In this document: positions 8,521 to 16,776 of the stretch, one piece after another | Position numbering within the stretch: the stretch's first letter is position 1 | Layout: each line of letters begins with the position of its first letter | Assembly: GCF_029892515.1 (NCBI RefSeq) | Contig: NZ_JARXVF010000005.1 | Location: 310,001 to 374,000, forward strand | DNA length: 64,000 nt | Source: Pseudaminobacter soli (ex Li et al. 2025) | GTDB taxonomy: Bacteria > Pseudomonadota > Alphaproteobacteria > Rhizobiales > Rhizobiaceae | Direction: 5' to 3' | Program-made: the position numbers and the translations under genes | The notes under the pieces: model-generated | What the model saw: only the letters and a program-made list of their open reading frames with translations | Told to the model about the DNA's origin: nothing | The model's database searches: none

Positions 8521-9144
8521 ATGGCGACCCAGCTGGCATTTGATGAACCAGCGAACTTTCCGACCATCGAAGCGGCGCGCGATGCAGCGCGTACATGCCA
8601 GCGCTGCCCGCTCTGGCGCGACGCCACCGAGACCGTCTTCGGCGAGGGTCCGGAACATGCCGGCCTCGTTCTGGTCGGCGAGCAACCGGGCGACCAGGAA
8701 GACCTGGCCGGCCGGCCCTTTGTCGGGCCGGCGGGCAAGGTACTCGACGAGGTTCTGACCGAGGCCGAGATCGACCGCGCAAAGGTCTATGTCACCAACG
8801 CGGTAAAGCACTTCAAATTCGAGCCGCGCGGCAAGCGCCGCCTGCACATGAAGCCCAATGCCGGTGAGATCCAGGCCTGCCGCTGGTGGCTCGATGCGGA
8901 ACTTTCACTGACCCGGCCGAAGCTTGTGGTGGCGTTGGGCGCGACGGCCGCTCAGGCCCTGCTGGGCAAGGCGGTTCCGGTGACGAAGCTGCGCGGCAGC
9001 GTGGTCGAGCGGGACGATGGCCTGCGCATCTTCGTGACCATCCACCCCTCCTTCATCCTGCGGATTCCGGAAGAAATCGACAAACAGGCCGAGTTCAGGC
9101 GGTTTCTGGCGGATATGCGAGAGGTGGGACGGCTGATGGGGTGA
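8521..9144 (+). CDS. udgX: UdgX-type uracil-DNA glycosylase
   Basis: A 207-residue DNA repair protein of the uracil-DNA glycosylase superfamily, family-4-like. Motif 1 is GEQPGDQEDLAGRPFVGPAG, motif 2 is HPSFILR. Between them the loop GKRRLH places a His at residue 109, matching the KRRIH loop that defines UdgX, whose His forms a covalent bond to the excised-uracil site. Cys26, Cys29 and Cys120 probably bind an Fe-S cluster; the third Cys of ordinary family 4 enzymes is His here (VKHFKF). The ATG at 8521 has GGGAGG upstream. The gene appears to stand alone, following a terminator. Confidence 0.88.
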   Translation: MATQLAFDEPANFPTIEAARDAARTCQRCPLWRDATETVFGEGPEHAGLVLVGEQPGDQEDLAGRPFVGPAGKVLDEVLTEAEIDRAKVYVTNAVKHFKFEPRGKRRLHMKPNAGEIQACRWWLDAELSLTRPKLVVALGATAAQALLGKAVPVTKLRGSVVERDDGLRIFVTIHPSFILRIPEEIDKQAEFRRFLADMREVGRLMG

Positions 9145-9166
9145 ACCTGCCCCCTCACCCAAAAAA

Positions 9167-9205
9167 CCCCCACCCCTAACCCCTCCCCACAAGGGGGAGG
9201 GGAAC
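9167..9205. repeat. GC-rich palindromic repeat, left copy of an inverted pair
   Basis: Contains CCCCTCCCCACAAGGGGGAG. Its reverse complement matches the copy at 9269-9305 nearly base for base, so the 9145-9320 gap is mainly an inverted pair of a dispersed intergenic repeat. Similar elements appear near 42165-42300. Confidence 0.7.
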
Positions 9206-9268
9206 TTTGCGCATGACCGCTTCCCGCCAATCTTTGCCGTTCTGGATGGCTTCGGCGGTCAAATCATC

Positions 9269-9305
9269 CCCCTCCCCCTTGTGGGGAGGGGTCGGGGGTG
9301 GGGGT
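9269..9305. repeat. GC-rich palindromic repeat, right copy of an inverted pair
   Basis: Contains CTCCCCCTTGTGGGGAGGGG followed by a G-rich tail, the reverse complement of 9167-9205 with one or two mismatches. It lies just after the 3' end of the glycerate kinase gene and may act as a transcription end or mRNA-stabilising structure between convergent genes. Confidence 0.7.
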
Positions 9306-9320
9306 ACAACACCGGTTAGG

Positions 9321-10586
9321 CTATCGCACCAAAATCGCCCTAAGATCATTCACATTCGTGCCCGTCGGTCCCGGCTCGAAAAGATCGCCCACGGAGTGGA
9401 ACGCCGTCCAGGCGTTGTTGCTGGCCAGCATGGCGCGCGCATCGACGCCCGCCGCACGCATGCGTGCCACGGTTGAGCCATCAGCAAAGGCGCCGGCATT
9501 GTCCTCCGAGCCATCGATGCCATCAGTGTCGGCCGCCAGCGCGTGGATGCCCTCGAACCCCTGAATGCCGAGCGCGAAGGCCAGCAGGAACTCGCTGTTG
9601 CGGCCGCCCTTGCCTTTCGCGCGCAGCGTCACCGTCGTCTCGCCGCCCGACAGGATCAGTACCGGCTTACGGAAGGGCCGGTCGCGCATGGCCACCTCGC
9701 GCGCCAGCGCGGCATGAACTGCGCCCACCTCCCGCGCTTCGCCCTCGATGGAATCCGAGAGGATGACCGCCTCGATACCCTGCCGCTTCGCCTCGGCCGC
9801 GGCGGCTTCGAGCGACACGGCAGCCGATGCGATCAGCCGCACCTCGTTGCGCGCGAAACGCTCGTCATCAGGGAGCGGCGCGTCGGCTTCGGGCGAATTG
9901 AGATGCGCCATCACTGCCTCGGGTAGCTTCATGCCATAGGCGCCGATCGCCGCCAGCGCCTCGGCCCGGCCGCCGGTATCCGGCACGGTGGGGCCGGAAG
10001 CAACCAGCGCCGGGTTGTCGCCCGGAATGTCGGAGACGATCAGCGACACCACCCTTGCCGGATATGCCGCAGCCGCCAGCCGTCCGCCCTTGATGGTCGA
10101 AACATGCTTGCGGATCAGGTTCATCACTGAGATCGGCGCGCCGGAGGCGAGCAGCGCTTCATTGACGGCAATCTCGTCGGCCAGCGTCAGATTTCCGGCG
10201 GGCGACGGCAGCAGCGCCGAGCCGCCGCCCGAGACGAGCGCCACCACCAGATCGTCACTCGACAGGCCGCCCACGGTCTTGAGCAGCCGGCGCGCGGCCT
10301 CCAGCCCGGCAGCATCGGGCACGGGATGCGCCGCCTCGATCACCTCGATGCGCTCGGTCAGCGCACCATAGCCGTAGCGCGTCACCACCAGCCCTTCCAG
10401 CGGCCCGTCCCACACTTTCTCGAAGGCCGCTGCCATCTGCGCCGTGCCCTTGCCGGCGCCGATCACAACTGTACGCCCCTTGGGCTTTTCCGGCAGATGT
10501 GCGCGGATGGTCAGTTCCGGGTCGGCGGCGGCGACTGCCGCATCGAAGATGGAGGTGAGGAAGGATTTGGCGTCGAAGGCAGTCAC
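9321..10586 (-). CDS. gckA: Glycerate 2-kinase (MOFRL family)
   Basis: A protein of about 421 residues of the GckA/TtuD kinase family, which phosphorylates D-glycerate to 2-phosphoglycerate with ATP. Seen are VVIGAGKGTAQMA near the N-terminus, the glycine-rich ALVSGGGSALL, SDIPGDNPALVASGPT, and a C-terminal MOFRL domain (LILSGGETTVTL, GRNSEFLLAFAL, DTDGIDGSEDNAGA). I choose a GTG at 10586 with GAAGGG nine bases upstream; a TTG at 10592 is too close to that site. It is the last gene of the puuD-guaD operon and would carry glyoxylate-derived glycerate into glycolysis. Confidence 0.88.
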   Translation of the reverse strand: MTAFDAKSFLTSIFDAAVAAADPELTIRAHLPEKPKGRTVVIGAGKGTAQMAAAFEKVWDGPLEGLVVTRYGYGALTERIEVIEAAHPVPDAAGLEAARRLLKTVGGLSSDDLVVALVSGGGSALLPSPAGNLTLADEIAVNEALLASGAPISVMNLIRKHVSTIKGGRLAAAAYPARVVSLIVSDIPGDNPALVASGPTVPDTGGRAEALAAIGAYGMKLPEAVMAHLNSPEADAPLPDDERFARNEVRLIASAAVSLEAAAAEAKRQGIEAVILSDSIEGEAREVGAVHAALAREVAMRDRPFRKPVLILSGGETTVTLRAKGKGGRNSEFLLAFALGIQGFEGIHALAADTDGIDGSEDNAGAFADGSTVARMRAAGVDARAMLASNNAWTAFHSVGDLFEPGPTGTNVNDLRAILVR

Positions 10587-10626
10587 GAACAATTTCCCTT
10601 CGCAGGACTTGGCTACCGCAGCCGGT

Positions 10627-11130
10627 TCAGGCCGCGGCCTCTAGCGGCGGTAGCACGAGCGCCTCGGCTGAATGCCCGAGATGGGCAGCAAGTGCGGCCA
10701 CGACCACATTGTGATCCTCGCGCTCGGGCAGGCCAGAAACGGCAATCACGCCGATGACCCCGGCTCCCCTGACCGTGATCGGAAAGCCGCCGCCGGCCAG
10801 CACATAGTCGGCTATGTCGAGCCCCTCGCCCACCTTGAAGGTGCGGTCGGGGCGGTTCTGCTCGAGCACCATCCGGTAGCTGCTCTTGAGGTAGCGCTTG
10901 ACCACATTGATCTTGCGCCGCGCCCAATCCGGATTGGAGGCGTTCGAGCCGGGCATGGCGGCATAGAAGAGCGGCCGATCGAAAGTGCGGATATCGACGA
11001 TTATCGGCAGGTCTTCCCGCAGCGCCCGTTCGCGAATGGCCGAGCCGATCTCGAAAGCGACGGCCTCGTCGAAGCGGTCGAAGACGAGCTCCGCTTCCTG
11101 CGACTTGATGCGTTCGATATCCCCGGCCAT
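10627..11130 (-). CDS. HbpS/GlcG-like (UPF0303) heme-degrading-domain protein
   Basis: A 167-residue cytosolic protein of the DUF336/UPF0303 group. The pattern NPDWARRKINVVKRYLKSSY and the glycine-rich ADYVLAGGGFPITVRGAGVIGVIAVSGLP with a final DH motif (REDHNVVV) are typical. Relatives bind haem or flavin-like ligands or accompany glycolate use (GlcG); the biochemical role is not settled. It sits between the racemase and the glycerate kinase on the same strand, 40 and 28 bases from each, which suggests a link to glyoxylate metabolism. GGAGA precedes the ATG. Confidence 0.8.
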   Translation of the reverse strand: MAGDIERIKSQEAELVFDRFDEAVAFEIGSAIRERALREDLPIIVDIRTFDRPLFYAAMPGSNASNPDWARRKINVVKRYLKSSYRMVLEQNRPDRTFKVGEGLDIADYVLAGGGFPITVRGAGVIGVIAVSGLPEREDHNVVVAALAAHLGHSAEALVLPPLEAAA

Positions 11131-11158
11131 TTTTTCTCTCCCCCGATGTCGTGGCTGA

Positions 11159-11872
11159 TCAGGTCAGCATATCGGCCAATGCGATGTCCAGCGCCGCCTC
11201 GGCATGCAGCTGGGTCGTGTCGAAGGCGGGGAGCGGATAGTCCCCGGTGCCCACCAGCAACGGCAGTTCCGTGCAGCCGAGGATAAAACCCTGCGCGCCG
11301 CGCGCCTCGAGGTCCGCGGTCATCTCGAGCAGCGCAGCCCGCGATGCTTCCTCGACTTTGCCGAGCGTCAGCTCATCGATGATGATGCGATGTAGCCTCT
11401 CGCGCTGCTCGGCATTCGGCGTGAGAACTTCGAGACCGTGATCCCTTAGTCGTCCGGAAAGGAAATCCTGTTCCATCGTATAGCGCGTGCCAAGTAGGCC
11501 GACGCGCGAAAGGCCCCTCGCCTTGATGCTTTCCGCCGTTGGATCCCCGACGTGCAGCAAGGGCACGGAGATGGCCGCTTGCACCTCCTCAAAGACACGG
11601 TGCGCCGACACGGCGGTCAGCATCACCAGATCGGCACCGCCCTTTTCCAAGGTCCGCGCCGCCTCGCCTACTCTTTCGGCGACGACGTCCCAGCGGCCGA
11701 GAGCGGCCATGCGGTTTATCTCGTCGAAGTCGAGAGTATAGAGCAGCGACCGGGCATTGTGGTGTCCGCCAAGCCGTTCACCCGCCCCCTGGTTGAGCAG
11801 CCGATAGTAGATGGCGCTCGATTCCCAGCTCATGCCGCCCACCATCCCGATAAGCTTGGATTGTCCGGTCAT
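11159..11872 (-). CDS. Aspartate/glutamate racemase family protein, atypical active site
   Basis: A 237-residue protein like E. coli YgeA (broad amino acid racemase). The opening IGMVGGMSWESSAIYY and the second-half motif FILGCTELPLL with Cys200 are well kept. The first-half motif, usually a Cys or Thr followed by Asn-Thr (TNTMH in YgeA), reads TAVSAH here (residues 86-91), so the expected first acid/base residue and its Asn neighbour are absent. It may have lost racemase activity or changed reaction. It is third in the puuD-guaD operon, 30 bases after guaD. Allantoin or hydantoin racemases belong to the same superfamily, so a purine-linked role is possible. Confidence 0.82.
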   Translation of the reverse strand: MTGQSKLIGMVGGMSWESSAIYYRLLNQGAGERLGGHHNARSLLYTLDFDEINRMAALGRWDVVAERVGEAARTLEKGGADLVMLTAVSAHRVFEEVQAAISVPLLHVGDPTAESIKARGLSRVGLLGTRYTMEQDFLSGRLRDHGLEVLTPNAEQRERLHRIIIDELTLGKVEEASRAALLEMTADLEARGAQGFILGCTELPLLVGTGDYPLPAFDTTQLHAEAALDIALADMLT

Positions 11873-11902
11873 GATTGGGCCCCTCGAATTGCGACTCTGC
11901 TG

Positions 11903-13213
11903 CTAAGCCATATCGCCTTTCGCGGGGCGCCCCGCAACATAGACTTCGCGCACGGCGCGGTCGTCGCCCACGGTCTGCAGCAGGAACAGCTCTGCGGCGA
12001 GGCTTTCAATGGCCTCCATGCGCAGCCGCATGATCGGCGTCGCGCGCGAATCCAGAACCACGATGTCCGCATCCGTGCCGGCATCCAGCGTGCCGATCCG
12101 GTCTTCCAGCGACAGCGCCCGCGCATTGCCGAGCGTCATCTGCCAGAAGGAGGCGAAGGGGTTCAGCTTCTCGCCGTTCAGCGCGATGACCTTGTAGGCC
12201 TCGTCCATGGTGCGCAGCATGGAATAGTTGGTGCCGCCGCCGACATCGGTGGCGGTGGCTATCCTGATCGGCTTCGCCCGCGTGCGGTAGCGCTGGTAGT
12301 CGAACAGGCCCGAGCCGAGGAACAGGTTGGAGGTCGGACAGAACACCGCCACCGAGCCGGAGTCCGACAGCGCATCCGCCTCGCGCTCCGACAAATGGAT
12401 GCAGTGGCCGAGCAGCGTCTTGGGGCCCAGCAGGCCATAGTGCTCGTAGACGTCGGTATAGTCGCGCGACCACGGATAGAGCTGCTGCGTAAATTCGATC
12501 TCGGCGTGGTTTTCCGAGAGATGCGTCTGGATGTGCAGGCCGGGGAATTCGCCCGCGAGCGCCTTCGCCATCTCCATCTGCTCGGGCGAGGAGGTGATGG
12601 CAAAGCGCGGCGTGATCGCATAGTGCTGGCGGCCCTTGTCATGCCATTCGGCGATCAGCGCCTTGGTGTCGTCATAGCCCGACTGCGGCGTGTCGAGCAC
12701 GCCTTCGGGCGCATTGCGATCCATCATCACCTTGCCGGCAATGTTCAGCATGTTGCGCGCGTGGCTTTCCTCGAAGAAGGCCTCGGCCGACTGCTTGTGC
12801 ACCGAGCAATAGGCGGCGACGGTGGTGGTGCCGTGGCGCACCATCTCGTCGAGGAACTGACGCGCCACGCGGCGGCCATACTGCGCGTCGCGAAACTTCG
12901 TCTCTTCCGGGAAGGTGTAGGTATTCAGCCAGCCGAGCAGCTCGGCGCCATAGGAAGCGAGAACCTGCAGCTGCGAATAATGCACATGAGCGTCGACGAA
13001 GCCGGGCATGATGAGATGCGGCCGGTGGTCGATTTTTTGCGCCCCCTCGCCGGCCTGGCGCGCCACGTCCTCGTAGGCGCCGGTGGCGACGATCCTGCCT
13101 TCGCGGATGAGCACCCCGCCGTCTTCCTGGTAGGAATAGGCGCCGTGGTCGTCGATGGCGTCAGGCCATCTAAGAAAGCTCAGCGTACGGCCGCGAAGGA
13201 GGGTTTCGGTCAT
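11903..13213 (-). CDS. guaD: Guanine deaminase
   Basis: A 436-residue amidohydrolase that converts guanine to xanthine and ammonia in the cytosol. Metal-site signatures are MPGFVDAHVHYSQ near residue 75, HIQTHLSE, GHCIHLS and an Asp in ATATDVGGGTNYS. The segment AVFCPTSNLFLGSGLF is characteristic of bacterial guanine deaminases. Its ATG overlaps the puuD stop in an ATGA, so the two are translationally coupled. It feeds the xanthine dehydrogenase encoded about 4 kb away. Confidence 0.92.
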   Translation of the reverse strand: MTETLLRGRTLSFLRWPDAIDDHGAYSYQEDGGVLIREGRIVATGAYEDVARQAGEGAQKIDHRPHLIMPGFVDAHVHYSQLQVLASYGAELLGWLNTYTFPEETKFRDAQYGRRVARQFLDEMVRHGTTTVAAYCSVHKQSAEAFFEESHARNMLNIAGKVMMDRNAPEGVLDTPQSGYDDTKALIAEWHDKGRQHYAITPRFAITSSPEQMEMAKALAGEFPGLHIQTHLSENHAEIEFTQQLYPWSRDYTDVYEHYGLLGPKTLLGHCIHLSEREADALSDSGSVAVFCPTSNLFLGSGLFDYQRYRTRAKPIRIATATDVGGGTNYSMLRTMDEAYKVIALNGEKLNPFASFWQMTLGNARALSLEDRIGTLDAGTDADIVVLDSRATPIMRLRMEAIESLAAELFLLQTVGDDRAVREVYVAGRPAKGDMA

Positions 13214-14439
13214 TGCTGCGTCTTCTTTCCGGCGTCTTCGAACCAGGTCACCAGCAGCTGCCGCTCCTGCGGCGTGATCTCGGTGACGTTGCCGGGCGGC
13301 ATGGCATGGCTGCGGCCGGCCTGGAGATAGATCTCGCGGCCGTGGCTGGCGATGGCCTCGTCCGTGTCGAGCTTCACGCCCTTGGGTGCCTGGTGGATGC
13401 CTTCATAGACGGGCTCCGCCGCATGGCACATCGAGCAGCGGCTAAGCACCGTATCGCGCGCGGCCGGAAAATGCGTCGAAGCGACCAGCGCCTGTTCGGC
13501 GGAGGAAATCTTCGGCTCGTCCGTCAGCACTTTTGGCACCGTCGAAAGCCAGATGATGATGACGAACAGGACGGCGGTGGCGAGCCAGGTCCAGGTCGGG
13601 TTGCCCTTGCCGGCGTGCCGGGTGTTGAAATAGTGCCGGATCAGCACGCCCATCATGAACACCAGCGAGGCGATGATCCAGTTGAACTCCGTGCCGAACG
13701 CCAGCGGATAGTGGTTCGACAGCATCAGGAACAGAACCGGCAGCGTCAGGTAGTTGTTGTGCAGCGAGCGCTGCTTGGCGATCTTGCCGTATTTCGGGTC
13801 GGGCTTGCGGCCTGCGATCAGGTCGGCGACCACGATCTTCTGGTTCGGAATGATGACCATGAAGACGTTGGCCGACATGATCGTAGCGGTGATGGCGCCA
13901 AGATGCAGGAAGGCAGCGCGGCCGGTGAACAGATGGGTCAGCCCCCAGGCCATGAACACCAGGATGACGTAGAGCACGATCATTAGGCCGGTATCGGCCT
14001 TGCCGATCAGCCAGCGGCAGAGAAGGTCATAGACGAGCCAGCCACCGGCCAGGCAGGCGAGCGAGATCAGGATGGCGACCGGGGCCGAGACATCGAGCAC
14101 GTTGCGGTCGATCAGGAACAGGTCCGCGCCCGCATAGTAGACGATGGCGAGTAGCGCAAAGCCGCTCATCCAGGTGGCGTAGGACTCCCATTTGAACCAG
14201 GTCAGATGCTCGGGCATCTGCTCGGGCGCCACCAGATATTTCTGGATGTGGTAGAAGCCGCCGCCATGCACCTGCCATTCCTCGCCGAAGGCCCCCTTCG
14301 GCAGGCCCGGGCGCTGCCGCAGGCCAAGGTCCAGCGCGACGAAATAGAAGGACGAGCCGATCCAGGCGATCGCCGTGATGACGTGCGTCCAGCGCACGCC
14401 GAAGCTCAACCAGTCCCACAAAACCGCGTAGTCGTTCAT
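13210..14439 (-). CDS. puuD: Membrane urate oxidase (urate hydroxylase) with cytochrome c domain
   Basis: A 409-residue inner-membrane enzyme. About eight or nine hydrophobic helices occupy residues 10-310, starting with HVITAIAWIGSSFYFVALD, then a C-terminal c-type cytochrome domain with CSMCH and a distal Met in SHAMPPGNVTEIT. PuuD oxidises urate to 5-hydroxyisourate and hands electrons to the respiratory chain instead of making peroxide. The start is the ATG at 14439, with AGAGGA upstream; an in-frame ATG 15 bases earlier lacks spacing. It heads the operon puuD-guaD-racemase-HbpS-gckA and is divergent from a LysR gene. Confidence 0.93.
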   Translation of the reverse strand: MNDYAVLWDWLSFGVRWTHVITAIAWIGSSFYFVALDLGLRQRPGLPKGAFGEEWQVHGGGFYHIQKYLVAPEQMPEHLTWFKWESYATWMSGFALLAIVYYAGADLFLIDRNVLDVSAPVAILISLACLAGGWLVYDLLCRWLIGKADTGLMIVLYVILVFMAWGLTHLFTGRAAFLHLGAITATIMSANVFMVIIPNQKIVVADLIAGRKPDPKYGKIAKQRSLHNNYLTLPVLFLMLSNHYPLAFGTEFNWIIASLVFMMGVLIRHYFNTRHAGKGNPTWTWLATAVLFVIIIWLSTVPKVLTDEPKISSAEQALVASTHFPAARDTVLSRCSMCHAAEPVYEGIHQAPKGVKLDTDEAIASHGREIYLQAGRSHAMPPGNVTEITPQERQLLVTWFEDAGKKTQQ

Positions 14440-14586
14440 CGATAGTCCTCTCAACCCGGCGTTCGACTTTACGTGCTCGCCAGCAAACGGGAAGAGGCAA
14501 GCCCTGCGATGACTTTCAAAAAAAAATAAAAAATACTAGGGTCACTCCATCGGTTTCAGCTTACGGACTACGGAACTCAGCCACGA
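14440..14586. promoter_or_regulatory. Divergent control region puuD / LysR gene
   Basis: 147 bases between the two start codons. An A-rich tract (14518-14533) follows GACTTTCAA at 14511-14519. The same GACTTTCAA followed by a homopolymer tract occurs in the other purine divergent region at 22002. LysR regulators normally bind such regions. I could not fix the exact operator or -10/-35 boxes. Confidence 0.45.
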
Positions 14587-15507
14587 ATGGCCTATCTCGA
14601 CAATCTTGCCGTCTTCGTCCGGGTCGTCGAACTCGGCAACCTGTCGGCGGCCGGGCGCGACATGCGCATTTCACCTGCGGTCGCCTCCAACCGCATCAAG
14701 GAGCTGGAAAAGCATCTTGGCGTGAGGCTTTTCAACCGCACCACGCGCCAGCTGATGCCGACCGAACATGGCGGCGTGTTCTACAATGGCGCCAAGCAGA
14801 TCCTGGCGGCGATCACCGAAGCGGAAGCGGCCGTCAGCGCCCTTTCAGGCCAGCCTCGCGGCACCATCAAGGTCACCGCGCCGCTCGGCCTCGGGCGCCG
14901 ACTGATCGCCTCGGGCATCCCCGAATTCCATGACAAATATCCCGACATCGAGGTGCGGCTTCGGCTCTCGGACCACAATGTCGATATCATGAAGGAAGGC
15001 ATCGACGTCGCCTTCCGGCTGGGGCTGCTGGAGGATTCGAGCCTCAGGATGCGCGGCATCATGGAGTGCGACCGCGTCCTGGTCGCCGCACCCGAATATC
15101 TCGAACGGCGCGGCGAGCCCGGGACCGCACAAGAGCTCGTCGACAAGCGGCACGACTGCCTGCTGCTCCGCTTTCCCGGCATGCGCGAGTTCTTCTGGAC
15201 GCTCTCGACGCCCACGGGTCCGGCGAAGTTCGAAGTGCGCGGGCCCTTCGATTCCGACGATGGCGATGTGCTGACCAGCTGGGCGCTGGCCGGGCGCGGC
15301 ATCGTCAACAAGCCGCGCTTCGACGTCGAGCATTTCATCCGCGAGGGGCGGCTCAAGATCATCCTGCCCGAGACGCCGCCGATGCCGGTCCAGCTCGCCG
15401 CCGTCTATCCGCACAAGAACCTGCAGGACCCCAAGGTGCGCCTGCTGCTCGATTTCATGGCCGACCGCTGCCAGCGTCTGATCCGCGAGGCCCTGGCGGG
15501 ACGATAG
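14587..15507 (+). CDS. LysR family transcriptional regulator
   Basis: A 306-residue LysR-type regulator. Residues 1-60 form the winged helix-turn-helix (FVRVVELGNLSAAGRDMRIS, then LGVRLFNRTTRQL). Residues 90-300 form the periplasmic-binding-like effector domain. It is transcribed away from puuD and probably controls the puuD-guaD operon, perhaps in response to a purine intermediate; effector and sign are unknown. The start ATG has only a weak ribosome site. Confidence 0.9.
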   Translation: MAYLDNLAVFVRVVELGNLSAAGRDMRISPAVASNRIKELEKHLGVRLFNRTTRQLMPTEHGGVFYNGAKQILAAITEAEAAVSALSGQPRGTIKVTAPLGLGRRLIASGIPEFHDKYPDIEVRLRLSDHNVDIMKEGIDVAFRLGLLEDSSLRMRGIMECDRVLVAAPEYLERRGEPGTAQELVDKRHDCLLLRFPGMREFFWTLSTPTGPAKFEVRGPFDSDDGDVLTSWALAGRGIVNKPRFDVEHFIREGRLKIILPETPPMPVQLAAVYPHKNLQDPKVRLLLDFMADRCQRLIREALAGR

Positions 15508-15531
15508 CTCGCCACCAGCCGCCGGCCGGTG

Positions 15532-16491
15532 TCACTTCACGATCGGCCCAGGGTCTTCGGGACCGTTGACGGCATTGAGCCTCAGCACATTGTTGTTGAT
15601 GCAGGCCTCGATGCGATGGTCCGACGGGATCTTCCTGAGCCAGGGATTGAGATCCGCCACCGGCTGCTGGATGCCAGCGAAGTTGAACTGGCGATCCTGC
15701 GTCAGCTGCTGCGTCAGGTCGTTGCCGGTGAAGTATTGGTGAACCTTCTGCACCGCCAAGGCGAGTTTGCCGCTGACATTCTGCGCATTCAGCCGGATGT
15801 TCGAAACCGCGATTGTGGTTTTGCCGACACCCATCGGGCTCGTGACATTGGCCGGAATGGAGATCTGCGTCCGCGCTTCGAGATCGAAGTCGACCGAGAA
15901 TTCCGGGTCCGCCCAACCGCCGATGACCGAGGGCGTCGTGACATGGAAGAGGAACCGGTTGCCGGGCAGCGCGATGCGCACAGCGACCTTGTTGTCGCAG
16001 GCCATCAAAACCTCGGCGCGAGCGCCGCAGTTTTGCGTCAGCTGCGATCGCGCGTCGGAGCGGATGGTGAAGCCACCCATTCTTGGGTTGACCGTCGACC
16101 GTACCATGTCCTTGAAGGCTCCGTTGAGCCGATCGAGATTGGAAGTCCAGTACTGGCAAATGCTGCTGCCGCTAAGGAAGTTGCCGTTGCCAGCCAGCGG
16201 CACATTGTTCCTGGCAATCTCGAGGCCAGTCACCTGCAGACCGCCGAAACTGTTCGGCTTTATGATCATCAGTTGCCCGGCCTTGCCGATCTTGAAGTCA
16301 GTAAAGGCGCCATTGCCCGCCAGGCGGATATAGTCCTGTCCCTCTGCTGCGTTGACAATCGGCCCAGGTTGCTCGTAGCCCGGAACGCCATTTTCCTCGT
16401 CGGTGGCGCCATGCGCCGCGAAGGTAGATCCGATCGAAGCAAGCCCTGTACAGAACAAGGCGGCGAGAATGTAACGGCTGGTGCTCGGCAT
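15532..16491 (-). CDS. Secreted protein of unknown function
   Basis: A 319-residue protein I do not recognise. A cleavable signal peptide is clear (RYILAALFCTGLASIGSTFAAHG), so it should be periplasmic or outside the cell. The mature part is rich in beta-type alternation, Asn and Gly, with four Cys (in SICQYW, QNCGAR, LMACDNK and EACINNN) that could form two disulfides. The start is the ATG at 16491 behind GGGAGA; a further ATG at 16512 is less likely. It stands between convergent LysR and the xdhC gene without an obvious operon partner. Confidence 0.7.
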   Translation of the reverse strand: MPSTSRYILAALFCTGLASIGSTFAAHGATDEENGVPGYEQPGPIVNAAEGQDYIRLAGNGAFTDFKIGKAGQLMIIKPNSFGGLQVTGLEIARNNVPLAGNGNFLSGSSICQYWTSNLDRLNGAFKDMVRSTVNPRMGGFTIRSDARSQLTQNCGARAEVLMACDNKVAVRIALPGNRFLFHVTTPSVIGGWADPEFSVDFDLEARTQISIPANVTSPMGVGKTTIAVSNIRLNAQNVSGKLALAVQKVHQYFTGNDLTQQLTQDRQFNFAGIQQPVADLNPWLRKIPSDHRIEACINNNVLRLNAVNGPEDPGPIVK

Positions 16492-16581
16492 GGCGTCTCC
16501 CTCTCTCGTCATTGCCCTGCCATGATCTCGGCCGCCGCACGCGGCTGATCCGCAAGGTGCAGAGACAGCAACTCTTGGGGG

Positions 16582-16681
16582 GCCGGGGTCAATTCGAGCC
16601 AGGTGCCTCGGTCTTCGGAGCAGGCCGCACCCCGGTGCAACCTTTACCGCCCCCTCGACCTTGGCTCGAATTGCCCCCGGC
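16582..16681. repeat. 100-bp element bounded by 22/23-bp inverted repeats
   Basis: Left arm 16582-16603 and right arm 16659-16681 share GCCGGGG-CAATTCGAGCCA in opposite orientation, with about two mismatches. The 55-base interior contains a small palindrome, GCACCCCGGTGC. It lies in the gene-free gap 16492-16776 and could be a MITE-like element or a long cruciform/hairpin. No transposase gene is nearby and no target-site duplication is obvious. Confidence 0.6.
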
Positions 16682-16776
16682 AGAACGGTTCAACCTCGCC
16701 GTGAAACGTTCTGGATATGAGGCGTATCAAAGTTGGACGTGCGGCGTATCCTCCAAATGGAGGAGAAGGTAACCCT

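Noticed and set aside
11552-13330. 592-codon plus-strand frame opposite guaD and the racemase gene
   Set aside because: Low-complexity His/Arg/Ala-rich translation typical of antisense to high-GC genes; the minus strand carries clear guanine deaminase.
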